A DNA stretch of 48,002 bases from Methanobacteriota archaeon (GTDB taxonomy: Archaea; Thermoplasmatota; Poseidoniia; Poseidoniales; Poseidoniaceae), in NCBI GenBank assembly GCA_002710015.1, contig PAOW01000028.1, positions 47,316 to 95,317 of the forward strand, in the 5' to 3' direction. The position numbers and the translations under genes are program-made. Position 1 is the first letter of the stretch; each line of letters begins with the position of its first letter. The notes under the pieces are model-generated. The model was not told the origin of the DNA. It made no database searches and worked only from the letters and a program-made list of their open reading frames with translations. Shown in pieces: positions 8,257 to 16,961 of the stretch.

Positions 8257-9598
8257 TTGCAGTCCTTGCTAATGAAACTGCCTCATCAACTATTTCCCCA
8301 GAAACTCCAATGTGATTTGCCGGATCGAACATAGACTCGAGTTCCTCTGCGCTAAACGCCGCAGATATCGCAGGAGTTCTAGAACACACATCAATTAACT
8401 CTTCAGCGTTTGCTATTGCTTCAAATGAAGCTGCTCTCATAATCTCGTGAGCCTCGTCACGCCCTATTCCGTGACTAACCAACTCAATCATTACTTTCTC
8501 GGCCATAACAAGACCTTTCTGATTTGAGATATTTTCTAACATTCTTTGTGAATCAACCCAAAGGTTTGTCAACACATCAGCTGTTTTTTTCATTACATCC
8601 TCGCAAAGTGTAGAGGCGTGTGAAAGTGTAAACCTCTCACTACTAGAATTAGCAAGGTCCCTTTCGTGCCAAAGAAGTGAATTCTCATATGTTGGTATGA
8701 TGAATGATCTAACAATTCTTGCTAATCCTGAGGCATTTTCTGATTTGATAGGATTCTTTTTGTGAGCCATTGTTGAAGATCCTACTTGCTTTTTTACATC
8801 AAAGCCTTCACCAGCCTCAGCTATTTCAGAACGCTGCAAATTACGAACCTCTTGCAGAATTTTTTCGCAAGTACATGCCACATTTGACAGCCATGAAATG
8901 TATTCAACATAGCGATCTCTACCGACAACCTGAGTCGTTGCTAGAGGTACTCCTAGGCCTAGGTGCGTCAATATCAATCGCTGTAGTTCCCTTGCGTTTT
9001 CACCCTGTGCCGCACCAGTTCCGACTGCACCCAGAAATTTTCCTACTGCTATTCTGGGGGTAGCTTCGTCTAACCTTACCAGCTGGCGACGCATTTCATC
9101 AAGCCATACTGCAACCTTCAACCCGAATGTGATTGGAACTGCAGCTTGGCCGTGTGTTCGTCCAAGCATTACAGTATCTCTTTCCCGCTCGGCCAAGTCT
9201 GCTGTAACTGCGATAAGATGGCACAACATACTACGCAAGAGTTTGATTGAATCCCTTAATTGAAGAGCAACCGCGGTATCAACTATGTCATTAGATGTCG
9301 CACCAAGATGAATACACCAACCAGCATCACCAGCAGCTTCTGCCATGGCTTTGGTTAAAGCCATTATATCGTGTCTAGTTTCGGCTTCAATTTCTGACAC
9401 TCTCTCCTTCGTAACGATTTCTGGGTTTGCAATTTTTGCAACAATTTCATAATCTGATTCAGTTACTTTTCCCATTTCCTTGTGCGCCCAGATTAGAGCT
9501 CTTTCAACCTCGAGCTGGCGTTGATGTCGACCTAATTCTGACCATATTTGCTTGAATTCCTGCGAACCATACCTGTAGTCTAGAGGACAGAAGGCCAT
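8246..9598 (-). CDS. purB: Adenylosuccinate lyase
   Basis: PurB cleaves SAICAR and adenylosuccinate, releasing fumarate, in two steps of purine and AMP synthesis. The 450-residue protein carries the fumarase/aspartase superfamily signature GSSTMAHKKNPIKSE, the TSNDIVDTA region, and the H-G-Q-A motif (MLGRTHGQAAVPITFG) that holds a catalytic histidine. The length is typical. The start is ATG 9598. A TATA-like ATATATTTC on the minus strand (about 9640-9650) lies about 45 bp upstream. There are no other purine genes in the window. Confidence 0.95.
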   Translation of the reverse strand: MAFCPLDYRYGSQEFKQIWSELGRHQRQLEVERALIWAHKEMGKVTESDYEIVAKIANPEIVTKERVSEIEAETRHDIMALTKAMAEAAGDAGWCIHLGATSNDIVDTAVALQLRDSIKLLRSMLCHLIAVTADLAERERDTVMLGRTHGQAAVPITFGLKVAVWLDEMRRQLVRLDEATPRIAVGKFLGAVGTGAAQGENARELQRLILTHLGLGVPLATTQVVGRDRYVEYISWLSNVACTCEKILQEVRNLQRSEIAEAGEGFDVKKQVGSSTMAHKKNPIKSENASGLARIVRSFIIPTYENSLLWHERDLANSSSERFTLSHASTLCEDVMKKTADVLTNLWVDSQRMLENISNQKGLVMAEKVMIELVSHGIGRDEAHEIMRAASFEAIANAEELIDVCSRTPAISAAFSAEELESMFDPANHIGVSGEIVDEAVSLARTAINP

Positions 9599-9652
9599 GG
9601 TCGCTGCTGTTGAATTAGGGAAATGAACATTCCGTGTGGGTTAGAAATATAT

Positions 9653-10306
9653 CTAGACCACTTTTATTTCCAAATACCCTCTTTTTCCATCCCAATGTTT
9701 GGTGTAATCTACGTCCAAACGACCACTCATGTGCGGGCCAGCAACAACCAGAGTCTCATATTCACCACCTTCTCCATCGAAATTAAATCTATATTTTTCG
9801 GATAATTCGCCCAATTCTCTCAACTTATCTTTATCCAATATTGTCCCTAGCCACTTATCTGACAACCCTTCACACGACACAGCTGTTATCATTATTTCAA
9901 ATCCATTGGAAACTAAGCCTTCCATGTGCGCTCTAATATTTTGGTGCCACAAGGGGCTAAAAGAGCAAATCCCTATGTTATCACAAGTTCTTTCAATACG
10001 ATTTTTTTGATAGTCTGATCTCAATGCACCAGTAACCACACCGTCGATATCAAGATTTGAAAGCTCAACCTCCAAATCTTTCATTTCTTGTTTCTCCAGC
10101 CCACTGGATAGGACCGGAAGCCATTCGCAATCAACCAATCGCGATTGATATTTCACTAATTTTGTTCCTGGAATCTGAAAAGTAAGAGAATCGTCTCCCG
10201 TAATTATAACTGTAACAAGATGCGTTACCTCCCAACCTTGGCACTGAGCCCACCAAATAGCGGCACTGCTGTCCTTGCCACCACTGGATAATATTGCAAC
10301 TCTCAT
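9653..10306 (-). CDS. dph6: Diphthine--ammonia ligase
   Basis: Dph6 catalyses the last, ATP-dependent amidation of diphthine to diphthamide on elongation factor 2. The 217-residue protein has the PP-loop/adenine alpha-hydrolase motif SSGGKDSSAA at its N-terminus. It also has the family's GVVTGALRSDYQKNRIER and FNFDGEGGEYETLV motifs; the latter is diagnostic of the DUF71/Dph6 group. ATG 10306 is preceded by GGGAGTAAT. The frame continues upstream to 10588, but that section lies antisense over psmA and is not part of the gene. The substrate EF-2, with its modifiable histidine, is encoded 10 kb away at 20561-22768. Confidence 0.9.
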   Translation of the reverse strand: MRVAILSSGGKDSSAAIWWAQCQGWEVTHLVTVIITGDDSLTFQIPGTKLVKYQSRLVDCEWLPVLSSGLEKQEMKDLEVELSNLDIDGVVTGALRSDYQKNRIERTCDNIGICSFSPLWHQNIRAHMEGLVSNGFEIMITAVSCEGLSDKWLGTILDKDKLRELGELSEKYRFNFDGEGGEYETLVVAGPHMSGRLDVDYTKHWDGKRGYLEIKVV

Positions 10307-10360
10307 ATTACTCCCAAGCCGCCAAGGTTGATAAGACCCCGACCTGACCAGAGGTTGTAG

Positions 10361-11092
10361 GTGGGCCAAATGCAGCCAAGCGGAAGAGGATATGACCACG
10401 GTATCACAACGTTCAGTCCAGATGGAAGATTGTTTCAAGTTGAATATGCTCGCGAGAGTGTAAAAAGAGGAACTACAACGGCAGGTTTGAAATTCAGAGA
10501 TGGTGTTGTTTTGGTTTGTGACAAGAGAATTGCGAGCAGATTGATAATACCTGAATCTATTGAAAAGATGTTCAAGATAGACGACCATGTAGGAATAGCA
10601 ACGAGTGGCTTGGTAGCTGATGCTAGGCAGTTAGTAGCACGAGCTAGAGTTGAGGCACAAATAAACCGTATCACATATGCTGCAACAGTTCCAGTCGACA
10701 TTCTAACCAAGAAAATTTGTGACTTTAAGCAATCTTTCACCCAATATGGCGGTTCTCGTCCATTCGGAACAGCCTTGCTCATAGGTGGTGTCGATGAAAA
10801 CGGAATACATCTTTTCGAGACAGATCCCTCAGGTGCTTATCAATCATACCATGCAGGAGCTATTGGTAGCGGAAGAAACACCGTGATTGAATACTTTGAG
10901 AAGAACTGGAAAGATAGTCTAACCCTAAACGCAGCAATGAAACTAGGGCTTGAAGCGCTTAGAAATGCCAACGATCAAGAATTAAATCGTGACGCTGTTG
11001 AAGTTTCAGTAATAGATGCTGAAGGATATCGAGTTTTGGACAGAGCTGAAGTCAACAAGCAAATTGATCGGTTGAAACCCCTTGAGGAGTGA
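10361..11092 (+). CDS. psmA: Proteasome subunit alpha
   Basis: The alpha ring of the 20S proteasome gates entry of unfolded proteins. The 243-residue product has the alpha-subunit N-terminal signature YDHGITTFSPDGRLFQVEYA and the conserved TSGLVADARQLV and QYGGSRPFG motifs. It lacks the N-terminal catalytic threonine of beta subunits, as expected. The start is GTG 10361, or ATG 10370 three codons later; both have plausible upstream purine runs. It heads the exosome/proteasome gene array and overlaps the next reading frame's possible GTG start. Confidence 0.95.
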   Translation: MGQMQPSGRGYDHGITTFSPDGRLFQVEYARESVKRGTTTAGLKFRDGVVLVCDKRIASRLIIPESIEKMFKIDDHVGIATSGLVADARQLVARARVEAQINRITYAATVPVDILTKKICDFKQSFTQYGGSRPFGTALLIGGVDENGIHLFETDPSGAYQSYHAGAIGSGRNTVIEYFEKNWKDSLTLNAAMKLGLEALRNANDQELNRDAVEVSVIDAEGYRVLDRAEVNKQIDRLKPLEE

Positions 11093-11100
11093 ACAGATAT

Positions 11101-11787
11101 ATGGTAAGCCTAGACAGTGCTGTCTTGGCTCGTATGGAACACGGCGGCAAACGGTATGAAATACTCGTTGATCCAGATTTAGTTGAAGCATTCAAGGCGA
11201 ACAAAGATTCAGTATCGATTGACGATTTTCTCGCAACCGACGAAGTATGGCATGATGCACGAGCAGGTGATAGGCCAACAGAGGAAAAAATAATATCAAC
11301 ATTCGGAACAATGGACATAGGAACAATTGCAGCAGAAATTATCTCGAAAGGAAGTATTCAATTAACTACTAATCAGAGGAAAGAAATGGTTGAACAAAAA
11401 CGCCAGCTAATCATCCAAGAAATACATTCTACTGCGATTGACCCAAAAGCAAAAACTCCTCACCCAAAGACAAGAATCGAATTAGCATTGGAAGAAAGTC
11501 GTTTCTTCCCAGACCCTTTCAAGCGAGTCGATGTTCAAGTTAAAGAAGCAATAGAATTACTGAAGCCTCTAATTCCTTTATCTTTTGAGCCTGTAAGAAT
11601 TGCATTTCGAATCAGCGGTTCATGTTATGGAAAGGTTAGCAAATACCTTCGTCAATATCTGGATAAAGAAGAGTGGTTGTCAAACGGAGACTGGGCTTGC
11701 ATAATCCAATGTCCACCCGGAATGGCCCCTAACATTACAGGTAAAGTAAAAGGAATTGACAACAACTCCGAGATAAAGGAATTATGA
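11101..11787 (+). CDS. Ribosome maturation protein SBDS/Sdo1
   Basis: A 228-residue homologue of SBDS, which works with an EF-2-like GTPase to release the anti-association factor from the large ribosomal subunit. Visible landmarks are the N-terminal FYSH domain (ARMEHGGKRYEILVDPDL, DDFLATDEVWHDA), the central helical domain (QRKEMVEQKRQLIIQEIHSTAIDPKAK, split here by normal family spacing) and the C-terminal ferredoxin-like domain. ATG 11101 matches family starts (MVSLDSAV); an in-frame GTG at 11089 would overlap the psmA stop. Its place between psmA and rrp4 is the conserved archaeal order. Confidence 0.93.
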   Translation: MVSLDSAVLARMEHGGKRYEILVDPDLVEAFKANKDSVSIDDFLATDEVWHDARAGDRPTEEKIISTFGTMDIGTIAAEIISKGSIQLTTNQRKEMVEQKRQLIIQEIHSTAIDPKAKTPHPKTRIELALEESRFFPDPFKRVDVQVKEAIELLKPLIPLSFEPVRIAFRISGSCYGKVSKYLRQYLDKEEWLSNGDWACIIQCPPGMAPNITGKVKGIDNNSEIKEL

Positions 11788-12533
11788 ATTTGAATAATCG
11801 GCTATTTTATCATGGGATGGATGGTCGCAGGTTTGGAGAGAAAGATATGTCAGGAGGTCAAAAAGGCGCCGAGCTGCGCCTAGTGACTCCGGGTGAAGCC
11901 ATCGGGGCTTCCTCAGGAGGGCGAGTAGGTTCTGGAGCAATAATCCAGGGGAAAGAAATCATTGCAACCAAACTAGGTTGGGTAAAGCAAAAAAATGGGG
12001 TAACTTCAGTAGACCCGATAAATTCTACTTACATGCCTAGATCAGGGGACTTGGTTATTGGCGTTATCGAAAGCGTGAGAAACAATCTCTGGTTTGCAGA
12101 AGTTAACGGTCCGTTTAATGGTCTGCTACCCATGTCATTGGCGCCTTGGAAAGTTGAATTTGGTGCTGCAAGAGAACACATGGACATAGGTGACATTATG
12201 CTTGCCAGAGTTCAAGAAGTTGATGAGGCGCATAATATTGTCTTGACGATGAAAGGAGTTGGATTAAGGAAACTTAAAGAGGGCATTATGTCACAAATTT
12301 CTGTTAACAACATCCAAACACTCAGAGGTGAAAATAACTCAACTGTGAATATGCTAAAAGATGCATCAGATTGTAGAATAATTGTCGCCGAGAATGGCCG
12401 AGTGTGGGTTGACGGAGACGATGATGGTGTAGAATTAGTGCGATCTGTAATCGAAATGATTCAAGATTCAGGACATAAAGCCACAACAGAAAATGAAATT
12501 CAAGAATTTATTGAGAAAAGGAGGAATGCATAA
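11784..12533 (+). CDS. rrp4: Exosome complex RNA-binding protein Rrp4
   Basis: Rrp4 forms the RNA-binding cap of the archaeal exosome. The 249-residue protein has an N-terminal beta domain (LVTPGEAIG), an S1 domain (about residues 90-155: GDLVIGVIESVRNNLWFAEV, GDIMLARVQEVD) and a C-terminal KH-like domain (about 165-235). ATG 11784 overlaps the SBDS stop as ATGA, with AAGGA just upstream. An ATG at 11850 (MSGGQKG), preceded by GGAGAG, gives a start nearer typical family length and is a real alternative. Confidence 0.92.
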   Translation: MNLNNRLFYHGMDGRRFGEKDMSGGQKGAELRLVTPGEAIGASSGGRVGSGAIIQGKEIIATKLGWVKQKNGVTSVDPINSTYMPRSGDLVIGVIESVRNNLWFAEVNGPFNGLLPMSLAPWKVEFGAAREHMDIGDIMLARVQEVDEAHNIVLTMKGVGLRKLKEGIMSQISVNNIQTLRGENNSTVNMLKDASDCRIIVAENGRVWVDGDDDGVELVRSVIEMIQDSGHKATTENEIQEFIEKRRNA

Positions 12534-13270
12534 TGGGTGGATATGGTGATGTTAAACTACTGAGAGATGACGGTTCGAGATTGGACGGTAGACAAGTTGA
12601 CGAGATGCGAGAAGTAGAAATCGAAGCGGGGATTCTTCCTGCTGCTGATGGTTCTGCATGGGTCAAACACGGCCTGAATGTCGCGGTTTGCGCAATATAC
12701 GGGCCAATGGAAGCTCATCCAAGAAAAATACAACGACAGGACCGAGCTGTGATAGATGTTAGATACAATATGGCTCCGTTTTCAACAAGTGATAGAATAA
12801 GGCCTGGATTTAATCGCAGATCACGAGAAATAAGTAAGGTTACAGCCGAAGCATTGGAAAGCGTTGTTCTAGTTGAGAGGTATCCAAGGTCAAAAATACG
12901 AGTTGAAATTGAAATTCTCGCAGCCGAGGCTGGCACTAGATGTGTAGGAATAACAGCAGCAGCAGTCGCACTTGCAGACGCTGGCATACCAATGCGAGAT
13001 CTGATAGTAGGTGTTGCGAGTGGCAAAATTGAGGACACAGTTGTGTTAGACCTAGACAAAGCAGAAGATAACTATGGTCAGGCTGATTTGCCAATGGGCA
13101 TTTTACCAACAACAGGAGAAATCGCATTCTTACAGATGGATGGTGATCTATCTGTTGACGAATACAATACCTGCGTAGAATACAATATGAAGGCTGCAAA
13201 AGAAATCCATGCGATTATGGTAGATGCATTAAGACGTAGATATCAATCAAGCAATGGAGGTGGAAAGTGA
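12533..13270 (+). CDS. rrp41: Exosome complex exonuclease Rrp41 (catalytic RNase PH subunit)
   Basis: Rrp41 carries the phosphorolytic 3'-5' exoribonuclease and tailing activity of the exosome ring. The 245-residue RNase PH-fold protein has RLDGRQVDEMR at the N-terminus and the active-site block DLDKAEDNYGQADLPMG, matching the D-x-x-E-D-x-x-G-x-A-D-x-P pattern of catalytic subunits. RRSREISKVTAEALESVV is the RNA/phosphate-binding helix region. The start codon overlaps the rrp4 stop (TAATG), indicating translational coupling. Confidence 0.95.
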   Translation: MGGYGDVKLLRDDGSRLDGRQVDEMREVEIEAGILPAADGSAWVKHGLNVAVCAIYGPMEAHPRKIQRQDRAVIDVRYNMAPFSTSDRIRPGFNRRSREISKVTAEALESVVLVERYPRSKIRVEIEILAAEAGTRCVGITAAAVALADAGIPMRDLIVGVASGKIEDTVVLDLDKAEDNYGQADLPMGILPTTGEIAFLQMDGDLSVDEYNTCVEYNMKAAKEIHAIMVDALRRRYQSSNGGGK

Positions 13271-14052
13271 TGGTTGAATTAGTTCCGAATCTTCTAAAGC
13301 AAGAGTTAGAAAAGCTTGCTGAAAATGACAAAAGAATTGATGGAAGAAGCCGCTGGGAGTCAAGAGAAATTACCCTAGAGACTAATTGTTTATACAACGC
13401 AGAAGGAAGTGCAAAGGTTGTTTGGGGTGAAACCGTAATCTATGCTGGCGTGAAATTCGAAGTCAGAACTCCATGGCCTGACCGCCCTACTCAAGGTTCA
13501 CTTATGTGTGGTGCAGAATTACGACCAGTAGCTGGTAGAAAGTATGAACCAGGTCCACCCTCACCAGAGTCTATTGAACTTGGACGAGTTGTTGATCGAG
13601 GTATTAGAGAATCTGGATGTATTGATATGGATTCTCTGTGTATTATTCCCGGAGAGAAAGTTTTGGGAATTATGATTGACATCCATGTTCTTTCAGATAA
13701 AGGAAACATATTCGATGCATGTGCACTAGGCGCAATTGCTGCACTAAGAACAGCAATCGTCCCAGCAGAACGCTTTGACATTGGAGAGGATTACCCCTTA
13801 TCAGTATCGATGACTCCCACAATGTGCTCTTTCACAAGAGTTGGTGGTAGGTATGTTCTTGATGCAAATGAAAAGGAAGAATTAGGTGGCGAAGAAAGAA
13901 TTCACATAACCCTTGGAGACCAAGGTCACTTGCATTCCCTTCAGAAGGGGTTAAAGGGAACTTTCACTCCGGCCGAATTCGACGAGATATTGCAAGTCGC
14001 GCAGAACCGTTGCAAAGAACTAGCAGATTTAGTTAATGCCCAGGAGGAATAA
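13270..14052 (+). CDS. rrp42: Exosome complex component Rrp42 (non-catalytic RNase PH subunit)
   Basis: Rrp42 pairs with Rrp41 to build the hexameric RNase PH ring and contributes to the RNA path, but it lacks its own catalytic aspartate block. The 260-residue protein has KRIDGRSRWESREI at the N-terminus, ESGCIDMDSLCIIPGEKVL in the core and the typical C-terminal helix. ATG 13270 overlaps the rrp41 stop as TGATG and follows a strong GGAGGTGG site. The in-frame GTG one codon earlier is less likely. Confidence 0.93.
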   Translation: MVELVPNLLKQELEKLAENDKRIDGRSRWESREITLETNCLYNAEGSAKVVWGETVIYAGVKFEVRTPWPDRPTQGSLMCGAELRPVAGRKYEPGPPSPESIELGRVVDRGIRESGCIDMDSLCIIPGEKVLGIMIDIHVLSDKGNIFDACALGAIAALRTAIVPAERFDIGEDYPLSVSMTPTMCSFTRVGGRYVLDANEKEELGGEERIHITLGDQGHLHSLQKGLKGTFTPAEFDEILQVAQNRCKELADLVNAQEE

Positions 14053-14054
14053 CA

Positions 14055-14414
14055 TTGGCAAAACGAACACAAAAAGCAGGAGCAACCGGACGATTTGGTG
14101 CTCGATATGGTGTCAGTGTTAGGCGTAATGCTGGCATGGCAATGAAGAAAAAATCCTCAAAATACACCTGCCCTGTCTGTCAATATAGACAAGTCCGAAG
14201 AAAATCGGTAGGTATCTGGCATTGCAGTAAATGTGATTACACGTTTGCTGGAGGTGCTTGGGAACCTTTCACAAGAGCTTCAGACGCAAATAGTAGAATC
14301 ATCAGAAGAAACGTCGACGGAGCAACTACTGCTGACATGGCTTACATCGCACAGCAGGCCGCAATCGAATATGAGCGAGCACTAAATGCTGGTGAATTAG
14401 ACGAAGAGGAGTGA
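14055..14414 (+). CDS. Large ribosomal subunit protein eL43 (L37Ae)
   Basis: A zinc-ribbon ribosomal protein of the archaeal/eukaryotic large subunit. It starts with TTG 14055 behind AGGAGGAA and reads MAKRTQKAGATGRFGARYG. The zinc-binding cysteines are CPVC...CSKC, followed by FAGGAWEP, the family signature. At 119 residues it is about 25-30 residues longer than usual; the excess is an acidic, alanine-rich helical tail (AYIAQQAAIEYERALNAGELDEEE region). It lies directly after rrp42, in the standard archaeal position. Confidence 0.92.
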   Translation: MAKRTQKAGATGRFGARYGVSVRRNAGMAMKKKSSKYTCPVCQYRQVRRKSVGIWHCSKCDYTFAGGAWEPFTRASDANSRIIRRNVDGATTADMAYIAQQAAIEYERALNAGELDEEE

Positions 14415-14419
14415 TAACC

Positions 14420-14647
14420 TTGTGGAGCATCCGCCTTATGGTGGAGTCACCTTATGCCAAATCCTTTGCAGCAAGCTTGGCTAGCGAGGAGATTGTTGAA
14501 TTGAATGGCAATGAAATGTCATTTACTTTGAAAGAAATCAGAGCTAAAGATGCAAGGGCGATGTGGAACACCAGAATGCGCTCACTAATCGTTGCGGATA
14601 ACATGATTCGAGTTATAAATTCGACATCAAACAATAATGGAGAATGA
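14420..14647 (+). CDS. KEOPS complex subunit Pcc1
   Basis: Pcc1 is the small dimerising subunit of KEOPS, the complex that makes t6A37 in ANN-decoding tRNAs. The 75-residue product has the expected compact beta-beta-alpha layout (SIRLMVESPYAKSFAASL, then helix, then FTLKEIRAKDARAMWNTRMRS). The start is probably TTG 14420, with GAGGAG 8 nt upstream. The GTG at 14411 has no spacing to that site, and ATG 14438 would remove the first strand. The identification is helped by its position between L37Ae and prefoldin beta, its usual archaeal location. Confidence 0.78.
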   Translation: MWSIRLMVESPYAKSFAASLASEEIVELNGNEMSFTLKEIRAKDARAMWNTRMRSLIVADNMIRVINSTSNNNGE

Positions 14648-14651
14648 CAAA

Positions 14652-14960
14652 ATGGAAATTGCACAACAATTACAGATAGTTGTCGGTGAAGTTCAAGCCG
14701 TTAGACAGCAAATCGCATCACTCAATGCTCAGGTTAGAGAACTTGAAGGAACAATTGTCGCAGTTAGTAAACAACCAGATGACCTTGCCTTACATAGGCA
14801 AATGGGTAGTATACTAATAGAAGTGGAAGACAGAGAGCAGTTGATGCAGGACCTGAAATTGACACTCAATCAAATGGCTAGTGCTGTTGAGAGCATGTCA
14901 CAGAGAGAGAAAGAACTTGTGGAAACCTACGACAAACTCAAAGAATCTCTAGAGGGATGA
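14652..14960 (+). CDS. pfdB: Prefoldin subunit beta
   Basis: Prefoldin beta is one of the two subunits of the hexameric chaperone that captures unfolded proteins. The 102-residue protein is two long coiled-coil helices (about residues 3-40 and 65-100) joined by a short beta hairpin (LALHRQMGSILIEVEDREQL), the family layout. ATG 14652 has GGAG 9 nt upstream. The in-frame ATG 14637 lies inside pcc1 with no such site. The stop overlaps the next start (ATGA). Confidence 0.9.
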   Translation: MEIAQQLQIVVGEVQAVRQQIASLNAQVRELEGTIVAVSKQPDDLALHRQMGSILIEVEDREQLMQDLKLTLNQMASAVESMSQREKELVETYDKLKESLEG

Positions 14961-15940
14961 TTTTGAAGGATCTCGCTGAGTGGATTAATGCTGCCACAAG
15001 TAGGGGAGCGGTTCCTGTAATCACTGGCAGGAATGGAGACATGGACACTGTTGGTTCTGCAATCGCATTAGCAGCATCTGGAAAAAATATGCTTGCCTGT
15101 GGATTACACCTAAGTCGAGTATCAAAAAAAATCTGTGAAGATCTCTCTGCACCATTCAAAAAAATAGGAGAAAAACCAAACTGGCCAAAGCCATTGGGTG
15201 GAATTATAATTGTTGATGCAGCTTCCGAAGGCCAAACAGGAATAGATATTCCAAGGGATGTTCCAATTTGCGTAATTGACCATCACGACACATCAGACTG
15301 GAAATTCAAACCGAATGATTTGGAGATTAGAACTAATGCAAGGTCTACCACTCAAATAGTGTTTAATTACCTAGATGAGAACTCTAAAGACGTGCTTACC
15401 AATGAAGTAAGGAAACTTCTACTTGCAGGCCTGATAACTGATACTGGAAGATTCAAGCATGCTGATGAAAGTGCTTTGAGATGCGCTGCGGACATTATGT
15501 CTGGTGCAGATTTTGACTATCAAACATTTATCGAGAGAATTCAATCGGAGAATATCACAGCCAGTGATAGGGGAGCAATTGTGAAGGCCTTGTCACGTTG
15601 TGAGATGAAAGATTGCGGTCCTTGGAATTTAGTATCCACATATGCTGGTATACATGAAGGGAAAATTGCCACGATTTTGATGCAAACTGGTGCCGATGTA
15701 TCATTTGTTTCTAGGTTTAGAAATGGAGAAACTCGAATAACTGCAAGAGCACCACGATCTTCAACTAAATCTGGTTTACATTTGGGTGAGATTATGCAAA
15801 AATTGTCTGTTCAACTGGGAGGAGAAGGCGGTGGTCATGACGGTGCAGCCGGCTGGAGTGGAAAGCAAGATCGAATTTCTGCTGAATCAGCTTTTATCAA
15901 CATACTTTCACAAATAAGGAGGGATGATGATGAATCCTGA
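14957..15940 (+). CDS. DHH-family phosphoesterase (NrnA/RecJ-like)
   Basis: A 327-residue DHH-DHHA1 phosphoesterase. Metal-binding motifs are visible: GDMDTVGSAIAL (motif I-like), IIVDAAS (II), VIDHHDTSDW (III, the DHH box), and LITDTGRF (IV). The C-terminal DHHA1 motif is GGEGGGHDGAAG. Relatives cleave short RNA, short ssDNA or cyclic dinucleotides. Its place at the end of the exosome operon suggests degradation of the short oligonucleotides left by exosome digestion, which is inference. It overlaps prefoldin beta by 4 bp. Confidence 0.85.
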   Translation: MILKDLAEWINAATSRGAVPVITGRNGDMDTVGSAIALAASGKNMLACGLHLSRVSKKICEDLSAPFKKIGEKPNWPKPLGGIIIVDAASEGQTGIDIPRDVPICVIDHHDTSDWKFKPNDLEIRTNARSTTQIVFNYLDENSKDVLTNEVRKLLLAGLITDTGRFKHADESALRCAADIMSGADFDYQTFIERIQSENITASDRGAIVKALSRCEMKDCGPWNLVSTYAGIHEGKIATILMQTGADVSFVSRFRNGETRITARAPRSSTKSGLHLGEIMQKLSVQLGGEGGGHDGAAGWSGKQDRISAESAFINILSQIRRDDDES

Positions 15941-16961
15941 AGAAATAGTTGAGGCTTTTGATAATGGTGAAAGGGAATTAGACCATTTACTTGAAAAAAT
16001 GGGCTGGAAATCATGGCTTGGAGTAGCAGAACTAGGGCTTGTTATGGGAAGTGAAATTGTTGAGTTTTTGAGAGTCAAGCTTAGCCCTGCTGAAACAAAG
16101 GTATTGGAACTAGTTGAAATGAGATTATCTGGTGAAATTAATATCGAATCAATAGAGAAAGCTTTGGAGGTTGCAAGAAATCCTGAAACCAGGGACCTTT
16201 CGCTAGAGGGAAGACTGAGAATGGAAAGAGGTCTAGTACATTTTGAGAATGGGGATATTGAACTAGCTAGGGATGATTTAACATGGGCTGAAACAAGGCT
16301 AAAATCAGTCTCTAAAGCGAGTCGCGATCATGACATATCACTTCTGAATAAAGCCGCATTCCATCTTTCTATAGATGAACCTATGATGGCACTACACACG
16401 CATGGGGAAATTTCACGCAAAGCAGGACATGCTCACGAAACAATCGCAATATCGAGGGTTCAAGCTGCCAGGATTCACCTCGCTTTTGGACATATGTTTG
16501 ACGCAGCGAGATGTGCGTTTAACTCACATGCGCATGCAATGATTTCAAATCAAACAGACCTTGCTGTTGAAGCAGGTGCCATTTTTGTTGAAATTGCTAG
16601 CGGATTCATTAATGATGATGCCGAAAAATTTGCAGACCAAATATTGGATGCAGGGCCACTATCTGCGGGAGATGAACCTCCAATTCTGCAAGTGAACTCA
16701 AGTGATGTTAATGGTGTTCTAGATTGGTGCATAGAAAATACACATTCTGGATTTTCAGGACAAGAAAGACCAGATTTACGAGCCTTAGTTATGTTGGCTA
16801 ACAGACTAAAGCGTAATGACTTGTTTACAAATCTTCTCAATTCGCCACAGGAAGTTGATGATGCTATGTTGGCGGCACTGTGTGCCTCAATTAGTGATGG
16901 TGAACTTGCAGATGTATGGTCTAAACGAGTCAGTGATATTATGACCTTAAGTGAAATCTAA
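15930..16961 (+). CDS. Alpha-helical (TPR-like) repeat protein, unknown function
   Basis: A 343-residue, almost entirely helical soluble protein with repeated helix pairs reminiscent of TPR units (LSLEGRLRMERGLVHFENGD; IELARDDLTWAETRL; QAARIHLAFGHMFDAARCAF). I find no catalytic motif. Three consecutive ATGs occur at 15924, 15927 and 15930; the third has the best spacing from AAGGAGGG. It overlaps the end of the DHH gene, so it is the last member of this operon. It converges with another TPR-like gene with a 4-bp overlap. Confidence 0.7.
   Translation: MNPEEIVEAFDNGERELDHLLEKMGWKSWLGVAELGLVMGSEIVEFLRVKLSPAETKVLELVEMRLSGEINIESIEKALEVARNPETRDLSLEGRLRMERGLVHFENGDIELARDDLTWAETRLKSVSKASRDHDISLLNKAAFHLSIDEPMMALHTHGEISRKAGHAHETIAISRVQAARIHLAFGHMFDAARCAFNSHAHAMISNQTDLAVEAGAIFVEIASGFINDDAEKFADQILDAGPLSAGDEPPILQVNSSDVNGVLDWCIENTHSGFSGQERPDLRALVMLANRLKRNDLFTNLLNSPQEVDDAMLAALCASISDGELADVWSKRVSDIMTLSEI

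Noticed and set aside
10307-10588. N-terminal extension of the Dph6 frame
   Set aside because: The frame is open, but it runs antisense through the psmA start region. The PP-loop motif and a GGGAGTAAT ribosome-binding site place the start at 10306.
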